This document shows, in pieces, positions 26,075-33,748 of a stretch of DNA of 64,000 bases. A program made the position numbers and the translations under genes. Origin of the DNA: Phycisphaeraceae bacterium (GTDB taxonomy: Bacteria > Planctomycetota > Phycisphaerae > Phycisphaerales > SM1A02); assembly GCA_019636735.1 (NCBI GenBank), contig JAHBWY010000003.1, forward strand, positions 1 to 64,000, written 5' to 3'. Under the pieces are notes generated by a model. It was not told the DNA's origin and did no database searches. It saw nothing but the letters and a program-made list of their open reading frames with translations. Within the stretch, counting starts at the first letter, position 1, and each line of letters begins with the position of its first letter.

Positions 26075-27298
26075 TCACTCAGGCGCCGTTGAGTCGACGC
26101 CCTCCGAAGCAGGCCGGGGATCGACTCTTCGTCGTCGGCGGATCGACTCATTGCCAAGCTGTCCGCAGGCTGCCATCGCGCCGCGCCCCTTGGTCTGGCG
26201 ACGCTTGCAGAATTGACCGTTGGCCACAGCGCGACTGATGAAGCGCTGTGTCTCATCCTCGGTCGGTGCGCGCCACGGCGAGTCGCGTCGGGGGTTGTAG
26301 GGAATCACATTGAGCGAGCTGCGCAGGCCCTTCAGGAGGGCACAAACCTGGTCGCAGTGCTCCGGCGCATCATTCACGCCGGGGATCAGGACATACTCGA
26401 CGCAGATCGCCGCCGTTGGACGACGGGGGAACTCCCGCAGCGCCGCCATCAGTGTTGCGAGCGGCTCGGCGCGATTGATGGGCATGATCCGGGAGCGGAT
26501 CTCGTCGTTGGGCGCGTTGAGACTCACCGCGAGATTCAGCCGGTGGAAGCCGGGCCTCCGGATGAACGCGCCCAGTCGGCGAATGCCGTCGGTGCGACCA
26601 ACCGTCGAAATCGAGATGTTGCTCGCGGCAACGCACGGTCCATTGCGATCGGTCAGGATCTCGACCGCCGCAAGGACCGCGTCGAGGTTGTCCATGGGTT
26701 CACCCATTCCCATGAAGACGATGTTCTTGATCTCGAAGCCTCGGCGCAGTGAGCCCGGCTCGCCCGTGATGGCTCGATCGCCGGTCGCATCCGGGGCATC
26801 CTCATCGCCAAGCGAGTGTTCGACGAGGTGTCGCGCGACGAACCACTGCGCCACGATCTCCCGCGGCGAAAGGGAGCGCAGCAGGCCCATCTGAGCGGTC
26901 TCGCAGAAGGTGCACCCCATGGCACAACCGATCTGGCTTGAGACACAGAGCGTGCGTGAGAAACCTCCGCCGGTGTGAGGCATCGGAATCACCACCGACT
27001 CGGTCTCGAGCCCGTCGCCGACATCGAGCGTGAACTTCAGCGTGGTTCCGTCGACGATCGTGCGCGTGATCGCCGGCGTGCGAACTTCGGCATGGGGGAG
27101 CGCGTCATCGGGCAGGCGGCCCTTGCGATGTACTGCGCGGTAGGCCGCGAGCGCCTTCTCCCATGACCACTCTCGCTCGCGCGCGGCAGTCACGAAGTCG
27201 GCGCTCGTCATGGAGAAGGGGTCGAGCCGCAACGAGGCGCGATTCGCGTCACTCCCGATGCTGGCCGCACCCATGATCGGCAGCGGCGTGGCGCTCAC
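26075..27298 (-). CDS. rlmN: Radical SAM rRNA/tRNA adenine C2-methyltransferase (RlmN-type)
   Basis: A 407-residue enzyme. It has the radical SAM cluster motif C-AMG-C-TF-C (CAMGCTFCETAQMG), the SAM-binding FMGMGEPMDN, the LNLAVSLNAPNDEIRSRIMPIN region and the second catalytic cysteine in AACGQLG. RlmN methylates C2 of A2503 in 23S rRNA and A37 of some tRNAs; the AACGQL end distinguishes it from unrelated radical SAM proteins. The start is a GTG overlapping the stop of the LAB_N gene (GTGA), with an ATG 24 bases downstream as alternative. The protein carries a slightly extended basic C-terminus. Confidence 0.95.
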   Translation of the reverse strand: MSATPLPIMGAASIGSDANRASLRLDPFSMTSADFVTAAREREWSWEKALAAYRAVHRKGRLPDDALPHAEVRTPAITRTIVDGTTLKFTLDVGDGLETESVVIPMPHTGGGFSRTLCVSSQIGCAMGCTFCETAQMGLLRSLSPREIVAQWFVARHLVEHSLGDEDAPDATGDRAITGEPGSLRRGFEIKNIVFMGMGEPMDNLDAVLAAVEILTDRNGPCVAASNISISTVGRTDGIRRLGAFIRRPGFHRLNLAVSLNAPNDEIRSRIMPINRAEPLATLMAALREFPRRPTAAICVEYVLIPGVNDAPEHCDQVCALLKGLRSSLNVIPYNPRRDSPWRAPTEDETQRFISRAVANGQFCKRRQTKGRGAMAACGQLGNESIRRRRRVDPRPASEGVDSTAPE

Positions 27299-27693
27299 GG
27301 TTGATCGCTCCCCTCGGCGGCGACTTCCGCCGCCAACTGCCTCTGCTTGTGACGGGCGATGAGCATCAGGTTCCTCACATAGATGAAGAACGCTCCCTGG
27401 CCGAGCACTCCCACGAGGTCGCGCCGCCACGAGAAGTAGAGGATGAGCATGATCGATCCGACCAGGCTCATCCACCAGAAGACTGGTGTGACGACGCTCT
27501 CGCGGCGCCGCTCCGACTGGATCCACTGGACCACCATGCGTCCTGAAAAGACGACCTGCCCGATCACGCCGATCGAGACCCAGACGAACCCCGCGGCGCT
27601 CTCGATGTTCAGGAGGCGGTAGACCCATGGCCGGGCCGCGCTCTCCGGGAGCCCGGAGGCGAGGAGAAGCAGGGGTTCCATCAGGGCGGCCAT
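27295..27693 (-). CDS. Lipid A biosynthesis N-terminal domain (LAB_N) membrane protein
   Basis: A 132-residue protein with three membrane spans. Landmarks are GQVVFSGRMVVQWIQSERRRESVVTPVFWWMSLVGSIMLILYF and GVLGQGAFFIYVRNLMLI, which match the LAB_N (PF07578) family. In some bacteria this module is fused to lipid-A-disaccharide synthase; standalone versions are of unknown role and may act in lipid A or glycolipid handling. It is translationally coupled to rlmN downstream and divergent from the ferredoxin gene, 89 bases away. Confidence 0.85.
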   Translation of the reverse strand: MAALMEPLLLLASGLPESAARPWVYRLLNIESAAGFVWVSIGVIGQVVFSGRMVVQWIQSERRRESVVTPVFWWMSLVGSIMLILYFSWRRDLVGVLGQGAFFIYVRNLMLIARHKQRQLAAEVAAEGSDQP

Positions 27694-27782
27694 GGCCTCA
27701 AGACTAGGCGATGCCCCCCGAAATCGCCTACGATCCTGCGTCTCGTTCTCAACTAGCCCTGAAGACGGAGCTTTTGTCCGCC

Positions 27783-28184
27783 ATGCACTTCCGACGCAAT
27801 GACGACCATGAGCACGGCCCGCCCATCGTTCCGGTCAAGTTCATTCTTGAGGACCCTGCGGGTCTGACGAACACCGAGCAGACGGAGTGGTCGCTGATGG
27901 GTGGCGAGGGGGAGTCGCTTCTCGAGATCGCGCTCGATCATGGCATTAACATCGAGCACGCCTGCGGTGGGGTCTGCGCCTGCTCAACCTGCCATGTCTA
28001 CATCGAGGAGGGCATGAAGGACCTCACTGAGGCGACCGAGGCGGAGGAAGATCGCGTTGAAGAGGCTCCGGCCATTCAGCGCAACAGCCGGCTTGCCTGC
28101 CAGTGCGAGTTGAAGGGCAAGGGACCGATCATCGTGCGCGTGCCCGCGTGGAATCGCAACGCCATCAAGGAAGTGCCGCACTGA
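27783..28184 (+). CDS. fdx: Adrenodoxin-type 2Fe-2S ferredoxin
   Basis: A 133-residue ferredoxin starting at the ATG at 27783; the frame is open to 27711 but the extra residues do not fit the family. The cluster ligands are C61, C67 and C70 (in ACGGVCACSTCHVYI, spacing C-X5-C-X2-C) and C106 (in LACQC). Other conserved features are the acidic EEGMKDLTEATEAEEDRVEEA and SRLACQCEL. It resembles the ferredoxin of the ISC iron-sulfur assembly system, which donates electrons for cluster formation. iscX follows with a 1-base overlap, as in the isc operon of proteobacteria, but iscS, iscU and iscA are not in the window. Confidence 0.9.
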   Translation: MHFRRNDDHEHGPPIVPVKFILEDPAGLTNTEQTEWSLMGGEGESLLEIALDHGINIEHACGGVCACSTCHVYIEEGMKDLTEATEAEEDRVEEAPAIQRNSRLACQCELKGKGPIIVRVPAWNRNAIKEVPH

Positions 28185-28399
28185 TGTCCCAGTCGGAGCG
28201 CCTCCATTGGCTCGATGTGGAGCGGCTCGGCGAAGAGTTGGCCGAGCGGCACCCCGACATCGATCCGATGACCATCGCGTTTCCGCGCCTGAAGGCGCTG
28301 GTGGTTTCGCTGCCCATGTTCGAGGAGCAGCCCGGTCATCCATGCAACGAGCGCATTCTCGAGGCCATCCAGCAGGCCTGGCTCGACGAACTGAATTAG
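28184..28399 (+). CDS. iscX: IscX-family Fe-S assembly protein
   Basis: A 71-residue acidic protein with the whole IscX (YfhJ) pattern: LHWLDVERLGEELAERHPDIDPMTIAF, then LPMFEEQPGHPCNERILEAIQQAWLDEL. In E. coli IscX (66 residues) binds IscS and acts as an iron-linked regulator of cluster assembly. Here the ATG overlaps the ferredoxin stop (TGATG), so both are made together. The rest of the ISC machinery must lie elsewhere. The gene ends 46 bases before the nitrilase gene. Confidence 0.88.
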   Translation: MSQSERLHWLDVERLGEELAERHPDIDPMTIAFPRLKALVVSLPMFEEQPGHPCNERILEAIQQAWLDELN

Positions 28400-28445
28400 G
28401 CTCCGATGCATCCGGGGCGGGCGCCCTCGGGCGCGACCACTGCCC

Positions 28446-29435
28446 ATGCGATACCACGCCGCGGCCATCCAAACTTCTTTCGAGAATCCCCGCGATCGAT
28501 CGGAGATCGCTGACCGTGTCACGCGCATGCTCGAAATGGCGGAGCAGACGATCGGGGGCTATGAACCCTTCTTTGATGTGCGCCTGCTTGTCTTCCCGGA
28601 GTTCGCCCACGCGGCACCGGTCTATCTGACGGTCAAGGAGCTGCGCGAGCACCTCGCGGTCGAACTGCCCAATGAGCATGTCGATCGCTATGTGGCCTTC
28701 TGTCAGCGCCACGGGTGCTTCATGCAGACGGGCTCCTTCATCGAGCGCGACCCTGCATGGCCCGAGTGCCTCTTCAACACGACGCTGCTCGTGGGACCGG
28801 GCGGAGTGCTCAGTCGCTATCGCAAGCTGAACCCGTGGATTCCCTGGGAGGTTCACGCGAGCCCCCACGATCTGCCCGGCTACACGGAGCCGATCCTGCC
28901 GGTGATCGAGACGGAGATCGGCCGCCTCGGCTGCGCCATCTGTTACGACTGGCTCTTTCCGGAGACGATCAGGCAACTCGCCTTTGATGGCTGCGAGGTC
29001 GCGATCCGCGTCAGCGCCTACATGGACCCATGGGGCGCAACGGCGCCACTTGACTGGTGGACGCTCTTCAATCGCGCCCGCGCCGCGGAGAACACGCTCT
29101 TCGTCGTGGCCGCCAATCAAGGCGCGTCGATGGCGGGCTACCCGCCCTTCAGTTGGCCGGGCGGCAGCATGGTGGTTGACTTCGATGGTCGGATCCTCGC
29201 GCAGGCCGACCCGGGGCCCGGCGAGAAGGTGGTGGTGGCACCGATCGACCTCGCCCAACTTCGCGCAGAGCGAACGAGGCGGCGCGGTCACGACATGCGC
29301 GCCCACCTGCGGAGCGAAGCGTTCACCTATCTCTCGCGCCCATGGCTTGCGCGCGGGCACGCAGAGGGGAAGAGCGAGATCGACATCGCCTCGATCGAAG
29401 CGCGGATTCGAGAAGCGAAGGAGCGTCTGCCATGA
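28446..29435 (+). CDS. Nitrilase-superfamily carbon-nitrogen hydrolase (amidase)
   Basis: A 329-residue enzyme with the complete Glu-Lys-Cys triad of the nitrilase superfamily: E52 (LVFPEFAH), K127 (RYRKLNPW) and C166 (AICYDWLFPE). The YRKLNPW and SAYMDPWG segments resemble aliphatic amidase/formamidase-like branches. It cleaves a C-N bond of an amide, carbamide or nitrile; the substrate is unknown. It has no signal peptide. The next gene, a giant membrane-anchored TPR/FG-GAP protein, starts inside this stop codon (ATGA), so the two are translationally coupled despite different compartments. Confidence 0.85.
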   Translation: MRYHAAAIQTSFENPRDRSEIADRVTRMLEMAEQTIGGYEPFFDVRLLVFPEFAHAAPVYLTVKELREHLAVELPNEHVDRYVAFCQRHGCFMQTGSFIERDPAWPECLFNTTLLVGPGGVLSRYRKLNPWIPWEVHASPHDLPGYTEPILPVIETEIGRLGCAICYDWLFPETIRQLAFDGCEVAIRVSAYMDPWGATAPLDWWTLFNRARAAENTLFVVAANQGASMAGYPPFSWPGGSMVVDFDGRILAQADPGPGEKVVVAPIDLAQLRAERTRRRGHDMRAHLRSEAFTYLSRPWLARGHAEGKSEIDIASIEARIREAKERLP

Positions 29436-32400
29436 GCGTGCCACAACGATCTGGGGGCAGCGACTCGGCCGAGGCGCGCGCGCCAGGCCCCCGCCAGCCT
29501 CGCGGCCGGGACAGCGACATGGGAATGGCGACCGATGGGGTGAACGCGCCTCGCGCCGGCGCGGTTCGAGGAGCGCTTCGCCATCACCCGCGCGGTCGCT
29601 CCGCCGGACCTCGTGGCAGTGGTGAGTGGGGCGTCGTGGTCATGATTGCCGTGATGATCCTCATCGGTGCCCTGGTGGCCGGTGGCATCGTGGTCATCAT
29701 GAATCAGGTTCGTGAGCGTGCGCGGGCCACGGCGTCTGCGGCACGAGCGGAGCAGCTTGCACAGGAGCTGACCCTCTCGCTGGCTGCACAGGAGATGACC
29801 GAGCGCTTCTCCGAGGCGATGGATGAACTGGCGACGAAGGCGAGCGGCGGGAGAGTGGCGACCGTCGAACCGGTTGAACCCGCGGAGCCCGTCGATCCCG
29901 TGACTCCCTTCGAACCCGCAGAGTCGCCGAGATCGGGGGCAGCCGAAGCTCCGGCGCGACCAATTGAACCAGTGACGACAACGAACGCCCTCAGGCAGCC
30001 GCCGCGAGTGGCACAGGACGAGCCTGTCGGCGCGTGTGTGCCGCTCGCCGCCGCAGGAGTGCTCATCGAGCGTGGTCTTGGCCTCATGAGCCAGTTCGAG
30101 TTCTCTCAGGCCGAGCGCATCTTCTCGGGTGCCCTCGAGGCTCTCGATCGGGCATCGACACTGGACGCGCGGCTCCGTGCGGCGCCCGGCTGCACCGAGG
30201 CGGTCAACCACGCGAAGCATGTGGCGGCGCTCAATCGTGCGATCGCCATTCTGAACCAGAGCGAACCGGGAGCGCAGGAGAGGGCCATCGGGCTCCTTGA
30301 GGAGCTCCTTATGGTGCCCACCGATGATGTGCTCGCTCTTCGAGCGGCGTACTGCCTCGGACTTGGCCACGCTTATCTCGGTCAACCCGAGCGAGCGCTG
30401 CCCTTCTTCGAGCTCGCGGCGGTTGCAATTCCCGGTGATGGCGCCGTCCTCTATCAGGTGGCGCAAGCCCATGAGATGCTTGGCGATCGGGCGACGGCGC
30501 TCGATCGCTATCTACAGGCATCGCGCCTCGACCCCTTCCAGCGATCGGCGCTTCTCGGGGCGCAGCGACTTCTGGCTCGCGACGGCCGCGACGAGGAAGC
30601 CGACGCGGCGCTCAAGGCCTTCCTCGAACTCGAGGACAATCCCCGATCGCGCCTCACCGAGTTCAAGTACACGCGGATGGGGCCGCTGAGCGAGGCGATT
30701 CCCCTCGACGGCGATCGGCGCAGGCCCGACCCGGAATCGGGGCCACCGACCGCGTCGGGCGATCTCGCGCGAGAGCGTGCGGCCATTGAGGCGCTGCTCC
30801 TCGCGATCGCGCCCGAGTTCGGAACGCTTCTTCCCGAAGCGGGCGCAGCGCTGGCGCCGAGAGCGCAGCCTGCGCTCGATCTTGCCAGTGTGGATGGCGT
30901 CGCCGCACTTGGCCGAGGCGTGCCGACGGCCGTCGACCTCGATGGTGACGGAGTCACGGATCTCTTCATCGCCGGCGCCCGCGATGGTGGCCGGGGGAGC
31001 GCCATCCTCAAGGGGCGCGCCGATGGCACATTCGTGCTCGTCGAGGATGGGTTGTTCGCTTCAATGGCCGGGGCCGAGTTCGTCGCGTTCGGAGATGTGA
31101 ACCTCGACGGGCGCCTTGAAGCGCTGGTCGTGACCGGAGCCGAGTCGGTGCTCCTGCGACTCACCGCCGATGGCGCTGCCGAGCGCATTGCGGAGTGGCC
31201 CAGCGCCGCCGACGCGATCTGGGTCGATCTCGATCACGACGGTGACCTTGACCTGGTTCTCGCGCTGCGCGATCAACCGCCGATCATTGCGATGAACCGC
31301 GGAGAGAAGGGCTTTGAGATGCTCGAGGCCAGCAGCGGATTCAAGCCCGCTCTCAGCCACGCCGAGCGAGTTGTGGCCGGTGACTTCACTGGTGATTCGC
31401 TCATCGATCTTCTCTTCTGCGGCCCCGACGGTGCGGAGGTCTGGCTCAACGATCGCTTCTGGTCATGGCGTCGCGATTCAGCCTTCGCACCCATCGAGCG
31501 CTCCCGTGCCCGACGCGTGGCCAGTGGTGAGCGGGGGAGTGACGGTCGCGCCCTCATCGCGCTTCTTCGCGAGCACACCGATGGAGTTGAAGCAGTGCTC
31601 TTCGCGCCCGGCGCAGGCTCGGCACAGGGCGCGTGGGCCGAGGTGGCGTCGCTCACACTCCCGGGCACGATTGACGAAAGTGAGATCGCCCTCACCGATC
31701 TGCTCGGCTCGGGACAGTCGGAGGTGGTGGTGTTCACGGACACTTCCGTCGTCCTGACCGAGATGGAGTGGGGTGGCGCAGGTGCTCTCCGCCAGCGCCT
31801 CAGAGTCCCCACGAGTGCCGGAAGCGATCGGCGCATCGCGGCGCTCGCGCCCTTCACCGCACCTGTCATCGTCGAGTGGGGCGAGGCGACTCGGCGCGTG
31901 CATGTTCCGGTGGCGCTCGCCCCCGAGGGGACTCCGACGGGCTCTTTCGTGGCCGTCGACTTCCGGGGACGCGTCGATCCATCGCAGTCGATGCGCAGCA
32001 ACACGCACGGCATCGGCACGCGCTGGGCGAGTCGCGCCGGCTTTCGCTGGGGCGGTGGCTGGGTGCTGCCCGCCGGCGGTGGCCCGGGGCAGGGCATCAT
32101 GCCGACCCTCATCGGCATTGGAAAGGCTGCGCAGATCGACGCCCTCTTCATGGATTGGCCCGATGGTGTGACGCAATCGGAGATGGCCCTTGCCCCAGGC
32201 CGCGTGCATGTCATTTCGGAAGCACAGCGGCAGATCTCGAGTTGTCCGGTCATCTTCGCGTGGGATGGAGAGCGCTTCGTCTTTGAGACCGATGCAATTG
32301 GCGTCGGCGGCATCGGTTACCTCGTCGGCGTGCAGCGGCTCGAGGATGGCCGGCTCAAGCCCATCTACGCGCCATCGCGACCTCGTGAGAGCATTCGCCT

Positions 32401-33676
32401 CCACACCGCCCTCGCGGTCAAGGATGGTGTCTTCGAACTCCGCCTGACCGAGCCGATGGAAGAGGCGTGCTACCTCGACGCCGCGCGGCTTCATGCGTGG
32501 CGCGTGCCCGAGGGCTGGTCGCTCGCTCTCGATGAGCGCATGGCCATTCACGGACCCGAGCCGAGTGGTGAAGCGCTCTTCTATCGACACTCGATGACAC
32601 CATCAGCGGCTGAAGGGATTGAAGTGAGCGTCGATGGACGGCGCTGGTCGGCCGCCGAGGCGCTGCGCGACATCGATCGAGTGGCCGCTGAGTTCGGGCA
32701 CGCGCACGCTCGCTTCCTCGGGCGCCTCGAGGACATCGGATCGCTCACGCTCCACTTCCCGCAGGCGATCGATGCGCATGCTGGAACTCCTGTCCTGCTG
32801 ATCGAAGGGTGGGTTGAGTACCCCTACAGCCAGACGAGCTTCGCCATGTGGCAGGAGGAGGCGACGCCGAAGGCGGTCTCGATCGACGCCCTTGACCCCG
32901 TAAGCGGGGCCTGGGTCACACTCATCGAAGAGGTCGGCTTCCCCGCGGGCATGACGCGCGAGTGCCTGCTGCCCCTCAGCGGCAAGGGCATTGCACCCTT
33001 GCCTGTCGGGTGCGTCGCGCTCCGCTTGCGGACCTCGGTTGAGCTCTTCATCGATCACCTGCGTGTCGCGTGGATCGAGCCCTGTCCGCAGGCGGAGCGC
33101 ATCGATCTTCCACTCCGCAGCGCCGAGGTCGCCGAGTGCGGCTACCCGCGGAAGCTCGACCTTCCGCAGAAGCGCCCGCTCTATGACTACGACGATCGGC
33201 GGCCACTCTGGGATTGCCGCACGCAGCCCGGCCTGTACACCGCGTTCGGCGACTGCACGCCGTTGCTCGAAGGGGCCGATGGCGCCCTCGCCATGTTCGG
33301 TCCCGGCGAGGAGATCAGGCTGCGCTTCGACGCGGCACCACTGGCTTCGCTCTCGGCGCTTTCAACCGGTTCTTCGCGATCGCATGATTCGCCCCAGCCG
33401 TCGGGCCGATCGTCGGCGGCGAATGGAGCGGCCTCGGCGGGAGCGAGTGAGTTCGATGATCTCGTCATCGCACACGAGGAGCACGGCGCGGAAGACGCCC
33501 TGACACTGGTGTTCATCCTGGAACTCGACGGATGGTGCAAGGACATGGACCGCTACACGCGCGACGGCGCCACGCTCGAACCGTTGCCTGAACCCGAGGG
33601 CCTTGATGAGGCCGCGCGCGTGCGTCGCGATGCGCTTCATCAGCGATGGAACACGCGCCTCGCGGGCGGCCGCTGA
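29432..33676 (+). CDS. Giant membrane-anchored TPR / FG-GAP / UnbV-type protein
   Basis: A 1414-residue protein, start coupled to the nitrilase gene (ATGA). A basic N-terminus precedes one membrane span (about 70-92, VVVMIAVMILIGALVAGGIVVIM), then a coiled coil and a Pro/Glu-rich linker. TPR-like helices (about 205-420) follow. A run of FG-GAP/VCBS-type units contains calcium-loop signatures such as DLDGDGVTDLF, DVNLDGRLEAL and DLDHDGDLDLVL (about 500-650). Next is an ASPIC/UnbV region (NTHGIGTRWASRAGFRWGGGW, about 860-940) and a C-terminal part beginning VIFAWDGERFVFETDAIGVGGIG. The large extracellular part probably acts in adhesion, surface display or assembly of redox partners. It lies directly upstream of the multihaem cytochrome. 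Confidence 0.8.
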   Translation: MSVPQRSGGSDSAEARAPGPRQPRGRDSDMGMATDGVNAPRAGAVRGALRHHPRGRSAGPRGSGEWGVVVMIAVMILIGALVAGGIVVIMNQVRERARATASAARAEQLAQELTLSLAAQEMTERFSEAMDELATKASGGRVATVEPVEPAEPVDPVTPFEPAESPRSGAAEAPARPIEPVTTTNALRQPPRVAQDEPVGACVPLAAAGVLIERGLGLMSQFEFSQAERIFSGALEALDRASTLDARLRAAPGCTEAVNHAKHVAALNRAIAILNQSEPGAQERAIGLLEELLMVPTDDVLALRAAYCLGLGHAYLGQPERALPFFELAAVAIPGDGAVLYQVAQAHEMLGDRATALDRYLQASRLDPFQRSALLGAQRLLARDGRDEEADAALKAFLELEDNPRSRLTEFKYTRMGPLSEAIPLDGDRRRPDPESGPPTASGDLARERAAIEALLLAIAPEFGTLLPEAGAALAPRAQPALDLASVDGVAALGRGVPTAVDLDGDGVTDLFIAGARDGGRGSAILKGRADGTFVLVEDGLFASMAGAEFVAFGDVNLDGRLEALVVTGAESVLLRLTADGAAERIAEWPSAADAIWVDLDHDGDLDLVLALRDQPPIIAMNRGEKGFEMLEASSGFKPALSHAERVVAGDFTGDSLIDLLFCGPDGAEVWLNDRFWSWRRDSAFAPIERSRARRVASGERGSDGRALIALLREHTDGVEAVLFAPGAGSAQGAWAEVASLTLPGTIDESEIALTDLLGSGQSEVVVFTDTSVVLTEMEWGGAGALRQRLRVPTSAGSDRRIAALAPFTAPVIVEWGEATRRVHVPVALAPEGTPTGSFVAVDFRGRVDPSQSMRSNTHGIGTRWASRAGFRWGGGWVLPAGGGPGQGIMPTLIGIGKAAQIDALFMDWPDGVTQSEMALAPGRVHVISEAQRQISSCPVIFAWDGERFVFETDAIGVGGIGYLVGVQRLEDGRLKPIYAPSRPRESIRLHTALAVKDGVFELRLTEPMEEACYLDAARLHAWRVPEGWSLALDERMAIHGPEPSGEALFYRHSMTPSAAEGIEVSVDGRRWSAAEALRDIDRVAAEFGHAHARFLGRLEDIGSLTLHFPQAIDAHAGTPVLLIEGWVEYPYSQTSFAMWQEEATPKAVSIDALDPVSGAWVTLIEEVGFPAGMTRECLLPLSGKGIAPLPVGCVALRLRTSVELFIDHLRVAWIEPCPQAERIDLPLRSAEVAECGYPRKLDLPQKRPLYDYDDRRPLWDCRTQPGLYTAFGDCTPLLEGADGALAMFGPGEEIRLRFDAAPLASLSALSTGSSRSHDSPQPSGRSSAANGAASAGASEFDDLVIAHEEHGAEDALTLVFILELDGWCKDMDRYTRDGATLEPLPEPEGLDEAARVRRDALHQRWNTRLAGGR

Positions 33677-33748
33677 AGGCCGTTTCATCATCGAAGGTCA
33701 TCACGGAGTGCGCTTCCAGAATCGGCGTGTTGGGGCTATCCTTACCCC

